This document shows positions 8,770 to 22,200 of a stretch of DNA of 64,000 bases, piece after piece; the first letter of the stretch is position 1, and each line of letters begins with the position of its first letter. Source of the DNA: Puffinus mauretanicus (taxonomy: Eukaryota > Chordata > Aves > Procellariiformes > Procellariidae); assembly GCA_023333565.1 (NCBI GenBank), contig JAJKFH010001026.1, forward strand, positions 62,001-126,000, in the 5' to 3' direction. The notes beneath the pieces were generated by a model. That model made no database searches. It was not told the DNA's origin and saw only the letters and a program-made list of their open reading frames with translations. A program made the translations under genes and the position numbers.

Positions 8770-10665
8770 CTCTAAGAGGGGGTGTCAGGGATGCAGCTCT
8801 GGGTTGTTGGGATGGACTGCTCTGGAGCATGGAAGTGATCCTTGAATATCAACCTCCTTTCTTGGGCCCCTCTTCCCTCCGGGGCCTTATCCTCCTGCTT
8901 CAAGCAGATCCCTAAAGAGGCCAAAGTCTGCTCTCCTGAAGTCCAGTGCTGTGATCTTGATTTTTGCCCGGCTGCCTCCCCTCACGGTCACCGCAGCCAA
9001 GGCTGCATTTGACCTTCACATCCCTAACAAGCCCTTCCTTGATGGTGAGTATGAGGCCCAGTAGAGCACCTCTCCTCATTGGCTCCTCTATCACTTGGGT
9101 CAGGAGGTTGTCATTGATGCTCCCCAGGAACCTCCTGGATTGCTTACGCCCTGCTGGGTTGTCCCACTAGCACATATCAGGGTGGTTGAAGTCCCCCATG
9201 AGGACCAAGGTCTGTGAATGTGAGGCTGCTTCCAGCTGTCTGCAGGCAGCCTCATCCACTTGTTCTTCCTGGTCAGGTGGCCTGTAGCAGACACCCGCTA
9301 CAATGTCACCCGTACTGGTCTGCTCTTTAATCCCAACCCATAAGCTCTCCGTTGGCTGCTCACCCATCCCCAGAGCTCCGGGCACTCCAGCTGCTGCCTC
9401 ACATAAAGGACAACTCCCCCTCCTCATCTTCCCGGCCTGTCCTTCCTGAAGAGCCTGTGTCCCTCCACTGCAACACTCAGTCATGTAAGCTGTCCCACCA
9501 CATCGCCATGATCCCAAGAACACCACAGTCGTGTGACTGCACACAGATCTCCAGTTCCTCGTCTTTATTCCCCACGCCGCGTGCATCAGCACACAGGCAC
9601 GTCAGAGGCAGCCCAGCAGGCCCATCGCCCCGAAGGGGTTTGGGGAATTTCTCCACAGTGGTGCCTTGTAGGCACTTTCTTGCTTGCACGCAAATGCTGA
9701 AGATGGCCCCGCTTAAGCCTTGTTTTGCTGATTTTGTGTTCCCTTTTATTCACATCACCCCAGACCCTTTGCTTGTCAGCCCTGTCCACCACTCCCACAC
9801 CCCTGACTATGGCCCCCCGAGCTCTGCAGTCATTTTGACGCTCTCCACATTGCCCTTGGGAGCATCGCTGGTACCGACATGGAAGAACAGCAGGGGGTGA
9901 TAGTCAGAGGGTCAGACGCGCTTTGGTAGTCTCTCCACAACATCCCAGACCTGGGCCCACAGCAAGCCGCACGCTTCTCTAGACAAGTCGAGTCGTACCC
10001 TGCAGCAGGGAGTCACCCACTGCTATCACTTGCTGCTTCCTCCTGGGGGTCTTGCGTGGTTTGGGCCAGTTAGCCCAGACGGTCCGTTTGAAAGCACACC
10101 CACCTCCTCCTCAGCTTTGAGGACAGTGAACCTGTTCCACTGCTGCAAGCCTTCAGGTGGAGCAGGAGCCTTCGCCTCGGTGCCAGAAGTCACAAGCTTG
10201 CAGGCCTTGTCTTCCTCGCAGTTTCCACTCATGATCTGCCACAGACTCTGCCTGTTGCCTGACTGCAGCTGAAGTCCGGGGACCTTGAAGTGCAGGGTCT
10301 GAGAAGATCCTGTCTCTCTCTTTTTCATGCTCTCTGACGCTGCTTAGCCTGCTGACTTCCTGCTAGAACTACTCCACTTGGTAACACAGGTCTTCAACGC
10401 CACCACACCTCCTGCAGAGACCACTATCTGCCAGCCTCAGGGGGAGGCCCCAGGCACTCCCTGCAGCCTGGGACTTGCAGGGCTTCATCCACCATCCAAA
10501 ACTGTCTGGATTGAAGTATCTGCCCTGGCAGGGACAGCTGCTCCACCACCTGCTGGAGAATGTGCCCTGTGCTGTGTCACCATCACACCTGAGATTTAGG
10601 CTGGTCTGAACCAAGATGAGGTCCCCTTCTTTGCACCTTTCTGCATCAGCTAGCTGCACTCTCAA
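8770..10665 (-). mobile_element. CR1 LINE, decayed, with ORF2 endonuclease region
   Basis: On the minus strand, frames at 9592-9167 and 9094-8912 carry CR1 ORF2 endonuclease text: GDIVAGVCYRPPDQEEQVDE, then LVLMGDFNHPD, then the downstream block VIEEPMRRGALLGLILT. Upstream, NKDEELEICVQSHDCGV in 9689-9477 is the start of the endonuclease domain in another frame. Stops and frameshifts (such as TAG at 9167-9169) break it into pieces. 10026-10665 probably holds the ORF1/5' part, although that is less certain. The reverse transcriptase domain is missing on the left, so this is an internal fragment. Confidence 0.85.
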
Positions 10666-10699
10666 CTTAACTGCAGCTCAGCCAATTTTCCACTCATCC

Positions 10700-10960
10700 T
10701 GTAGTCCACCCATCCAGGTCTACCTCCTCAGTGAGGCTGCAGGGTCACTCTGGGAGACCACACTGAAAGGCTTCCTGAAGTCAAGGAAAATTACTTCCAC
10801 TGTTCTTACCTCGTCCACCAAGCCAGTTATCGCACCACAGAAAGTGGCCAGGTTGGGCAAAAGAGCACAGTGGAGAACCCCTTATGATCAAGGTGCTCCA
10901 AAAGCTCAAAAGCAACGCCGGCTCCAGGGGTGCCTCACCTGCTTGCAGATGTTTTGAAGC
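10700..10960 (-). repeat. Possible LINE-derived fragment
   Basis: The stretch with CTTCCTGAAGTCAAGGAAAA and CTCGTCCACCAAGCCAGTTA resembles a repeat seen often in bird DNA, probably LINE-derived. I cannot name it with confidence. Confidence 0.3.
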
Positions 10961-11613
10961 ACCAGGATATAAAAGCGTGCACTGAGCACTTTTTTTCAGC
11001 TAGGTAGTCGGGAAAGGAGACCAGGACAGCCTGCCCAGGAAAACTGGGCATCAGGAAAGAAGGAGCACTGATCTGCAGATTGAGGAGTGTGCGGTAGAGC
11101 TCAGGAGGATGCGGTGGGGGCTTGGAGACAGGTGGGTAGGTACAACATAGAAGGTATCCCAAGCTGCAGAGGGATAAAAAAAAGAAATGCAGGTATGGAA
11201 CTGGTTAAAGAGAGAGGAAGTAGTGAGCATGCAGGCAAAACCTGCATGGTACTTTTAGTACTTTTATTCTCAAGAAAGGTCAATATACTGCTCAGAGGTT
11301 TCAGTCGCATCTCAAGTCTGCTCACTCCTGTTCTAGGGACAAAGAACACCGACAATGATTCTTCTAAGAGAAAAAGCAGCCCTTCAGCTGCTCTTTTTCA
11401 CCAGCAAATTCAAATTACAGCTTCCCCGTTGGTGTGGTACAATTTGAGCATTGGGGTTTGTTGGTTTTTTTTTTTGGGGGGGAAGCTTGTAAGCTATCTC
11501 ATTTGAATGCCTTTGCTACAGCACAGCTTCAAGGTGTGTTACTGCAAGCCATGAGCTAGTTTATTCCCATTTTTAACTCCCACCCTTGAAAAATTCTGAT
11601 CTCCATAGATGGG
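10961..11613. other. Intergenic, nothing recognised
   Basis: No exon or repeat recognised. It includes a T9 and G8 run near 11464-11482. Confidence 0.4.
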
Positions 11614-11950
11614 TGTATTGGGTTTAGATGGGAAGGTTGGTGGAGTGGTGTGCTGCAGGAGTGGCCTTGGCTGAACAATCAGCAAACCTGGTGGCACCTC
11701 TGTAAAAACATATTTAAGAAAGGACAAAACAGTGCCCAGAGGGAGGAAAAGAAATATGCAAAAAAGAATCCCACTAACACCAAGGGCAGAGCAGAAAGCG
11801 TGGCAGGAGGCACTCCCGGCGCTGGAGCAGATTCCCCTGCAGCCCGTGGAGAGGACCACACTGTAGCAGATATCCACAGAGGCCCCTGTCAGAGCAAGTG
11901 GGTATTCCCTGAAGGAACTGCAGTCCATGGAGAGCCCACACTGGAGTAGT
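11614..11950 (+). mobile_element. LTR fragment of a second avian retroviral family
   Basis: TGTATTGGGTTTAGATGGGA at the left edge, AACATATTTAAGAAAGGA (TATA-like) about 95 bases in, and repeated GATTCCCCTGCAGCCCGTGG and GCAGATATCCAC segments match a plus-strand LTR type common in neoavian genomes. The right end fades out without a clear CA terminus. It is unrelated to the LTRs at 1087 and 7570. Confidence 0.6.
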
Positions 11951-13067
11951 CTCTCCTGACCGCCATGTGCTGTGAACACACCATCTTCCTTGAGTAACAA
12001 CAGCCTTAGGCCTAGTAAGAGGAGGCAGGGAAAAAAAAAAAAATAGTAGGCTAATCTGCAATATTGTTCAAGAGGAATCTATAAGGTGGGATTATCTGAG
12101 CATCATTAATATTCTGCACAAAAACTTGTGCAAAAGAATGTTGTACTCTCCAGCATTTTTTCCTCTTGGTTCAGTAGAGATTGAACCTGTTGAAGCAGGT
12201 TCATGAGATCTCCCCGAGTTTAGGAAACACCATCTATTCCCCCACAAAGAATGGAGGCACTTTCTCCTAATCAGGGAAATGAATATCACTAACAGGTCCT
12301 GAGCTACCAAGGCCATAGCAGGCACACCCACTGCCTGGAAACGGCAACACTTAAGCTCCAACAAATCCACTTACCTGTTTTAGCTACTTGCATGTATCTT
12401 ACACTACGTGATGAAGCTATTCTCTCCCTTATCTGGCATAATCTCCTCATTTAACCTGGCTCATTAGGCAAAGGGTTCTGTAACACTTTATAAATGAATA
12501 ATCACATTAGCATCATTGGAAGGACTAAATGTTGTGTGATTATGCCATGTGATAGGTCAAACTGGTTTTCAGATTAAGGTGCTTAAAACCCACATAAGCA
12601 TGCACATGAAGGGAATGGGGCAACCACCGGTTAACGTACAAGAACGTACCCGCACCAGACAGTAAGGCTTCCAGTGCAAGCTACCGTCACTGCAGGGCTC
12701 AGTGATACCAATATATGACCTACCTCGGCACTATTCACCTTGTAATTCAGCCAACCAGGCTTTCTGCTGCTACAACTAGCGTGAACATATCAAAATGGAT
12801 TTTAGGGAAAGAGGCAACAAGAAGCACTGGCTTGTAAGATGAGTCATGACTTCTCTGGAGCAACTTGAACACTATTCCAGGCTTTTCTAGGCTTCGCGTC
12901 TCTTTCTTTGTCCCAGGTGCCTTCACGTAACCCCTAATAGTCTGCGCTGTCAAAGGAAGTTTTGGAAATGAAGTTTTGGAAATACGAAACAACAGCTCTG
13001 TTCCATGTATTACAAATCATGTTTGTCAGGTTAATACACACAACACAAGCGGTTTTAACAAGCATGG
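11951..13067. other. Intergenic, downstream of MZT2
   Basis: AT-richer sequence just past the 3' end of MZT2. No exon, RNA gene or repeat recognised. Confidence 0.45.
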
Positions 13068-13073
13068 TTTATA
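13068..13073 (-). terminator. Candidate polyadenylation signal of MZT2
   Basis: TATAAA on the minus strand, 43 bases past the stop codon. It is a known but weaker variant of AATAAA. No canonical AATAAA was seen within several hundred bases downstream, so the true 3' end may differ. Confidence 0.35.
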
Positions 13074-13115
13074 TACATTGTCAAGCATGAAAATACATCG
13101 ATTCCAAGGCCTTAT

Positions 13116-13276
13116 TTAGGTACTGTTGCCTCCTCCACTGTTCTTTCCAGAAGCTCCTGCTTTCTGCAGCCGGCTTGCACTCTGTTGCCGAGGCATCCTC
13201 TGGGCAGATCCTTCCCGGCTGCTCCTGTCTGCTAGAACCTGGGTCCCGCTGGCAGCAGAACTGGTTTTATTTCTCC
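13116..13276 (-). CDS. MZT2: MZT2 coding exon 3 (last)
   Basis: 161 bases from acceptor TTTATTCAG^GGAGAAAT to TAA at 13118-13116. Encodes the Ser/Gly-rich tail with GSAQRMPRQQSASRLQ. It lies 12.4 kb from exon 2. Confidence 0.9.
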
Positions 13277-16200
13277 CTGAATAAACGAATACATACATTA
13301 ATTTTCAAGTCGCAACGCTACGTGTCACTCACACAGCATCTAAGCTGCAAGCGTTCCTTAAGAAATCATGCAAAAGGCAAAATTGTTTTAGATGTCGCAA
13401 ATGTATCCAGCATCCAGCACAGAAAGCGAGTTTGTGAATTCAGCTCAACAGGTATCAGGGCCACAAAACCAAAACAAGTTGCAGTAGGAGCATTCTTAAT
13501 TTTCATCAGGTTTAATCTACAAACTAACCAGCCACTTCGTTCTTTAAACACTTGCTTTCATTTGGTGCAGGAACACCAGCAATGCAAACAGCACTTCAAG
13601 AACGTGAAGAGCATCTAACACCTCAAGGCTGGGATAAGTGAACCAATGTGCCAGTGTCCACCAGTTTCTGAAGCCTGCAGTCACATTATCAGATCAGAAA
13701 CCCTTCTCTTCATGTCACTTCTGTGTCTTGATGAGCAAGTTTGGATTTCCTATCACTTTCTGGGGTTTCCCCAAGCTCAGACTCCTACACAGGACCTACT
13801 CACAGATTTTCTGTGTTCAGAAGATCAGAGTTATCCTTCTGTAGGCCCAACTGACCGTCTCTAAAATGCAATGCGACAGCAGAGAGAAGCAATGGGTAAA
13901 AAGGCTGAAGTTGAGGGAGGCGAGGGGCATGCAGCCCACCCTGCTGGATTCAGCTAGAGGACAGAGTGACAGACTAAGGTGTGCTGCGAACAAGTGACAG
14001 GAGGGGATAAGTGAGGGAGACCAACTTTTCCTGGCACTGAAGAGAACTACTTCAGATGAGAAGTAGGACTTACATTAGGAAAGATAACAAAAATAAAATA
14101 AACGTGAGGCAAAAGAGTCACAGCTTTTACTGAAGATAGCAAGCTCCAAGAAGCATCATAAAAAATTAATAGCGGCAAGGATGAAACAAAACACAGGAAT
14201 ACAGTGAGCTGTAGTTACATGCATACAATTAAAACGAAGAGTGACATTTTAGCAATCGTTATCAGAGCAACTTCCAGAATACCAACTGCTACTCCACACA
14301 CTGGAGTCTCCATGGGCATGGTTTGGAAATCATCATCTTGGATCATTTGTGCTATGGACAGCACACAGACTGGAGATATGTCTGTTTTACTTACCAAACC
14401 GTCCTGTCTCCTTGGAGCAGCTGTCTGAGAACAGGACTTACGTCAATACCACAAGTTAACACCTTGCACCACCAGAAAGACAACCTGAGAACTTCCAGAC
14501 AAAGAGTATGTGGCCCCTTCATATCTGTCAAATTTGACAGACAAGGGTGGCAAAAGAAATACATTCACTTATCCCAGCCAAGTCAGGTGCTCTTAAAAAA
14601 GTTTATTATTGTAAACCACACCAGTGATCTGCCAGCAGTTATCAGCCCAAGCCAGCCAACCAGCCTTGCAATCTTTCTTTGTAGCTCAAGCACTTTAAGC
14701 AGTTTCACTAAAGCAAGTATTGTCCATGAAAACAAACAAATTGCACAAAGACAATACATGATCTCACAGTATTTGAGAGAAAAATTGGCAGGAACAAAAA
14801 CCATTATAGTTCACCATGATGCTTTTAGCAATCCAGGACATCTCTATAGATGAATGCCCTCCCCTTTCTCACATGCATCTATCCTGTAAGAGTGCAGGTC
14901 CTCAAACTATGTACGACTCTAACCATGTTCACACACAAAACAACGGTTCCATTAAGCCCTACTGGGAGTCAGGTCCTTGATCTTCTGACCTAGCTGAAAT
15001 GACTTGGAAAGAAAGAAATCACTTTATTGAAGAGAAGCTGTGCTCAGACAAAGCACATGCCCTCCATTCTCTTAGCCTCAAAATCACAGTAAAACAAACC
15101 AGTTACTTCAACAGCATAAAAAACAACTATATTTTTGGAAGCATCCGATCTAGACTCGTGAACCAGTGAAGAACAGCTCATGAAGTGTGCAAGGACAGGC
15201 ATGGTTTGTGCACTTCTGCCAGTTAAAACACAGATATAAACAGGGTCAATTAACACAAAGCACAAAAGGCATTGAACAAACACAAACTCTCTGTAATTCA
15301 AGCACTGCAGACTAACAGACAGATTCCACTGATATTCCACGGATTCCAGCTTGGTGACCAAGATGTCCTTAAGTTGGATGTGTCTGGCTGTCGTAGAACA
15401 ACTGTAGCCCAAATAGTTATGGATGCAAGAGTCAAGCCAAAATAAAGCCTAATCAAATACCTCCCCCCCAAAAGATGAACCCAAAAGAAGCAGCTACATG
15501 TTTATCTCCTCAAGAGCCGGACATCGTTTGAGAAGGATGGTATATGCATGCAAGCAGTGGCAGAAGTGTGCCCTAACTACCTCTGACTGCTAGCTCCCCC
15601 CATTTAAAAACAGCAGTGGCCACTGGACACATTAATGCTGATCATCTCTGACAAAACCCAAGGCCAAAAGGCTACAACCATCTCTAGGAGAGGACCACCA
15701 CCAGATACTGAGGCAGGAGTCTGCAGGGTGGCACAGGGCAAGAAGAGAAAGCCTTAAGTAGCAGAGGGAGGAAGAAGCACCTTCTTGTGTCAAGCAGGAG
15801 GCAAGCGAAGACTGATCAGGTTTACGCAAGGAACCCCAAGCCCAAATATGCTTTCAGAAGTGGAAATCTAAAGCTCTTCTCTTTCAGCCTCCTCTCTACT
15901 CAACCTACTGCTCTCCCCAGGGGATCCTTTCCTGCCTCTGAGCAGTAACAGAGACTACAGATTTTCCTCCCATTGGTAAATAAATAAATAAATAAATAGC
16001 TATTGGTACATTTACTTGTAACACAGCCAGGGATATCAGGGCTCCAACAATCTCAAAATATCTCCCATAGTGCATATTGGCAGTGACTATGGGCTAGAGC
16101 AACTGCAAGAGTAGATTTAAATTCTCCAAAATCCTGCTCCTGTTCCTGTCTCACAGCAGGGCTTACACAGGACACAGTAAACCAGCTGGCTTTTCTAGGC

Positions 16201-19200
16201 AAGCAAAGACTCAGTTTTAGGTGTGAATAAAAAAAGCTTGTAAGAGCAGAAGTCCCTCCTTCTTGCAATCACTGTGTTACTATAAGGACTAAAGAGACAC
16301 CTTTTGCCCAATCACCAGAAGTGCGCACAGCGATGTGACTCACTTCAAATCTCATCACACCCTGACCACGGAAAACATCTCAGACACAGCTAGACTTCAC
16401 TCTCCAAAGCAGTCCCAGTGTGTGACTGGCTCGTTATATTCGATCCTTTGCCAGACTGCCAGGTTTGCCCTGCAAGGTCTTGCTCACAACCCTACATAAA
16501 TATCACAAGTAGTCCTCTTCTGCAACACAAACTGGCAGGTTCTCAGGTCTTCAAAGCTGCTGCCGTATCCTTAACAGCTAATACACACACGTGGCACGCT
16601 GGGCTCTCTCCAGAGCCAAAACATCACCCCTGCTAAAGCAGTCTCCCTGAGAAGGCAGAGTAAAGAGGACAGGTTAAACTGGCAGAATAAGTCTCAACAA
16701 ACCCAGCTGAACTGTTTTGAAACAGAGGAAGCAGAAAAAATAAGGTGGTGGTTTTCAAATGCACCTTCCAAAGCAGTTAACTAAGACTTTAAGTATGCAT
16801 TGAGCAGAGGGTCATTATTTAAGCACAGTTTTCTCTTGCAAACACTTATCTGAAGAGAAGGATTTGGAGAAAGAAAACACAAGATAAGTTGAGTCCTACA
16901 CAGGGTCACAAATCACCTGCACAAAATTTATATCCTCCTCTTTTCTCCAGCAAGCCCGTTTCCTCAAAACAGGTTAGGTATTCAACTGCATTACTAGACA
17001 GCACTAAAAAAGCATTAAATTAACAAGTCCCAGATCCTATTCAAGATGCTGACAAGCCTCCTCAGGTGCTCAAACATCTCAGTTTAACACATCGGGTAAG
17101 GAGCCTCTAAATGAGATGTCCGAAGGTACACAGCAATTCCCCCCTCCCAGAGCAGAGGTCTGCATTAGTCTGATCAATCTGACAGTTCTTTTCCAAGGCA
17201 ACTCTCCGAAATAATACTTCATTCTCATCTACACAATGGATGGATTCTCCCTTACTCTAGTATCTATGTTACCTTGGGAGGCTGCCAACTTAACTACCCA
17301 TGAAGTGTCTGGTTTACCAAATACAAGGTTTTCATTCATCTCTCCCACTCTTTTGAGAGATGGGTTCCTTCAGGGCTGCTCAGCAGAGCCATGGGAGCTC
17401 CTCTCCCATCCACTGATCAGCACGAAACGCACCAGCCTTCTCCCTACAAATCCTCCTGTGTCCCCGGTTACTCCTCATTTTACTAGTTTTCACCACCATA
17501 CTTGGGATAGTCCCATTTCCTCTCCTTCTCTTGCACATAGATTACAGAAAGAGAAGATGGAGAAGAGATCCCTCATTTTTCTCAGAGAGCTCTACTCAGT
17601 CTATATTTGTAAGATTTTCTGAGCATTTCTTTGGTTGGTTGGGGGTGACGAATGAATTAGTTGTCACTCACGAACTCACATCTCTTTACTTTGCCAAAGC
17701 CACACATGATGAGTCTGGCATTTACAGTATTCCTCTAAACCCCTTTTCTTTCAGTCAGTTCTTGCCTCGCAGAGCATGAAAAAGAAAAAAAAGCTTGAAA
17801 ATCAGCCTGAAAAGACATACTAAAAAAATTATCCCAGTGCAGTGTTTAGCTCAAATATCCAGCAGAGAGGAAGCCCCTCAGCCTCAGGTAAACCTGCAAA
17901 CCTTCTGCAGGGAAAGCACGATAAGACAGAGACCTACACTGGCCAGAGACCACCAGCCCTCTCTGCTACCTGCGCACGTTGACAGCGCTGCCAATGCCAC
18001 CCAAGTCCTGGTTTTAGCCATCCATCCGCATTAACTTGCCCATCCACGTCCATCAGACCTGAGTATGTATAAAAACATTACACAGAACCACGCAGGCTAC
18101 TGAAGGGATCCCAATACCTTCAGGGAATACAACTGCACGCAGTGTTTCCTCTCTAACTGTGGCCTGTTCAAAAGCCACCAGCTTCTCCAATGGACACAGC
18201 CACGTATCTGTAGCTAAATCATTTGGCAAGTTTGCAACAGGCTCCCACCATACGCGCAGCACTGCAAAGAACATAGCACACTTAAAAGAGAAAGGGTATG
18301 GAAGAAGCATGTGCCTCTCAAATAATACATTTTTTTCCCCTTAAAAACGTTACTCGGACAGGAGGAAGTCTTTAACAGATTCCTTCCCAAAAGACAGTAG
18401 TGCAGGTTACCCCATTCGAAAGGTAAAGATTCCATAAAATAACAAGTATGTCTAGACTTCAGTTTTCAAAGTACATTATCCAGAGCTAAATATGTTTTCA
18501 CTGGAACAATAAAGCCACCTATTCTTTTGGGACTAGATCCACGTCAGGTTTTGAGCGTTCCAGCCTAGACTTTTTGCAAGTTATTCCTGAGATAAGGAAA
18601 AAGAAATAAAAGCTGTTTGTCTGCTGTTTCTGCTAAAGTAGAAAAGACTACTTCACTAGTCATCACTTGTATTTCAAGAGTATCAAAATTTATTATAACC
18701 TCCCAGGAGAGGAAAGGAGCTGGAACTTTTAACCAAGGGACCTTCAACCATCCAAGAAAACACAGAACAGCTGAGAAATGTTTTAATCAGTTGTAAAATA
18801 ACTGACATCAGCACCTGCAATCCAAAAAATACTTTATCCTAATTTCTGTACCGAAAGATGAACCAGGTCTATAAATTCAAACTATTCAGTTGCTGACGGA
18901 CTAAGGAAATGCCTACAACACAGAAAAGTTAAAATAAAAGAAAGTGCATTCTGAATGGGAGCCTGGGGGGGGAAGGGGGAGGGAAAGCAACAACTCCACA
19001 TCAGGAACACTGTGAACATAAAACTTCTTGCCCCATGTAATTACCATTTCACAAAACAAGAATAAAGGCCTCTAATTCAAAAGGCTTGAACTCTACTGCT
19101 TATGGTAGAAAGAGTTAGAGGGAGTGAGAGTTGCAGGACAAAGATCTGGAAGGCAACCTAACTGCTCTTTAGTGAATTTAGGAAATCCACCTATTGGAGT

Positions 19201-22200
19201 GGTGTTGATGAAGTACTGAAAAAGCCTGGGTATGAGTGAAGCAGGTAAGTAAGAAAACCATGATCAGGACTGTCTTAGTCCTTTGATTAGTCATATAAGT
19301 CACCTGTAGATCACAGATTTTTTTTTTTTTCAGGGAAGACATACAGACCATGAAGTGTCCGAGTACAACATTTACTGGTGCCTGGCATGATTTAAGAATG
19401 CGTTGCCATCAGTTAGATCCCATGGATATATTTAATCTACAATTAAAGCATAATAACCAGTATAACTAACAGGAAAATTCACTGCATGATGTATAAAAAC
19501 CAAATTAAATACATTTAAGAGAAATCCTTAGCATCTCTGGGGGGATTCCCTCCACCATATCCAAGCTCCACACAGCATTATTCTTGTCAGCTATCTTATA
19601 TCCTTAATACAGAAGTCTGCATTACGAATCCTGTATCAAGATGAACACTGAGATAATGCGAGGCTGAGTAAGTGGAGGGTGAGTATAAGGGGATGCAAAG
19701 CAGCTAGCGTGGCCAGCCAGCAGCACCCGAGTGATGCCAGTCACTGCGGGTCCCTGCAGCAACAGTCGTCATCCCAAGAGGCTGACCACAGCTAAAGACA
19801 GACAACACAGAGAAAGTGCAAGAAATAAGAAGTGAGAAAAAGGGATGAATAGGGAAGGCTACGAAACACAAGGATGGCAAGGGGAATACACAGAGAGGAC
19901 GAGTTGGCAACAAGCTGCATAGCAGACAGAGGGATATTTAGGAAATAACTAAACAGCAACACTTAGAAGAGACCTTGATTGTATCCAAGTATTTACACAG
20001 GAAGAAAGTAGTTACAAATGCAGGTGCTGAAAAGGAATTTATGATTCTCAAAAGCATATTTTTCCACGCAGACCAGGAAAACACCCCCCATGAGCCCTTC
20101 ACCAAGCCCATGGCCGGTGGTGGGCTCAGTGGCATTTCCAAGAAGCACCTAAGTGCGATGCAGAGTTTCACAGGGTAGGAAAGCATTCTGACCCCTGCTA
20201 TGCTGAACAGGAGGCTGCAATGGTTCCTTGCAGCCTTAAAGTCCATAGACCAGCTGAGAGGTCCACAACAGAGACAAGATTTTGAAAAGCAAGCTCATGT
20301 TAACAACACATTTAGTAGCTGAGGCAAAGCTCTAGGAAGTAACTTTATGGAAGACACTTGGGCTGCGGAAGTGGGGAATGTGGAAAAACCAGTTGGGGGT
20401 GTAAAGAGTGAGAGAAGCATCAAAGAATATTCATCAGCCTAGAAAAAAAGAGCAGGGCATTGACATATGCATGTCAATAGAGAGGTAGAAAGCTGCAGGG
20501 AAACCACCAGGGGCTTGAGGGTTGGCTGATGTGAACAGAAAGCATGGAAATAATATGTAAGAAAATGGCATATTTAACTACACAAAGGTAAACTATACAC
20601 ATACCTAGCCTAGGCCAAAACTAACACCACTGTCCTAATGTCCTAAGCACACCTCCTCCTCACATGTACATAAAGAAATTGCCCAGATATCCTTTCTCTT
20701 TAAGATCAGCTTTTTCCCTCCCAAATCAACAACTGTTGAGGAACCATCTCGAATGTGACTTGCATGAAGTTGTATCTAGCTAAACATGCCGGATGGATGC
20801 TCCAATACTCAAACACAGTAATTTTGAGCCAGGTATCATGAATTCAGTTACCAGCAAACACAGCTCCATGTAGAACACCATGGCTATATTCTATGGGAAA
20901 ATGCAAAATAAAGTCATTCATATTAGACTCCCTTTTGCTTTAGCTGTAAAAAAGTTGAAATAACTACCGGGGGGCACCTTCCCCCACCGCCACCAATAGT
21001 GTTGTTCAGAAATGCTGTAACAGTCTTTTTTTAGCTGCTTTAAAAAAACCTCCCTGCACCATGATGGGCTGAGAAGCCTCAGCCGGTATCTCATCATTAC
21101 TGATAAAACTCAGTCTTGAGTTTTGGAGTCTCAGTCTTGGAGCAGTCTTGGTTAATCTTTAGCGAGACCCTGGATTACTTCAGCCACTTGTCTGTCTTCT
21201 GACAAAGGAGGAAGCATGGGAGAAAGAGCAGATAGGCAGAGCTGAAGTACACTGTGCAAAGCAGCTTGGCAAGCTTATACAGGACACACTGTTCTTTGTA
21301 TTAGCGCAAAGAGCTCTGGCTTCATCAGGAGACACAAGTCCCAGCTGTGCAGAGGAGGCATCTCCCATCTCCAAATGCCTGGTCCTGTGTGGAAGCCGCA
21401 CCATCCTCTTCTTAAACAGAAGCAGCATCTTCCAACAAGAGATGGCAGGGCCAACAGCAGATACAGCTTTGGTTCCCCTTCCCCACAGCAGCTCCCTAAA
21501 GGGAAAGGAGGCAAGGCAAGCCAAATGCTTCTGCAGACAGATCCAGCCCAGAGGACACCCCCAGTCACCCTATTAACACTTACCCAACTCCTGAATGATG
21601 GACTTGGACTGTGCTCAGAACATTCATCTCAGTGAATGAGTAATTCCTCCTCCTCTTGAATTTGAGCTAGCTGGTTGTTTCCCCAATTTAAGGAGAGAAA
21701 ATTACTCTGCTGAAGATAGGCTGATTTTAATGGGATCTTTATTTCAGCAACACACTTTCCCCCAAGGGCTACCGTAAAACAAGCTCCTGTCTTGAGCTAC
21801 AGATAGTTCAAATCCTAATTCGGCCTAAGGTGGTCCAGTAAAACACAGACAGGACTGGCACTGATGGCATAGTTCTGCTTTAGGTCATTACCAATTTCCA
21901 CGAATTGAGAGATCTCTCTGGACACCTGTTTGTTTTCATGACCTTCAACCAGGAGTCCTACGCATCTTCCTCAGACATTCCAGGCACATCGCTCCAAGTG
22001 TCTACGTGGCACTGCGGAGCCAGGCATAAGCTAGCCAAAATTTGCACAAAACTGCAATTAAAGCTGCAGAAGCTTGTTCACTTGCACTTGATGCCCATCT
22101 TAGGTCAGGCTGGGCACTGAGCTAACATAGCACCTCCTTTGACTAAATCACAGCATGTGCAGACATCTGCCTTCCACCCAAGAGAAATGTATCCTCACAA

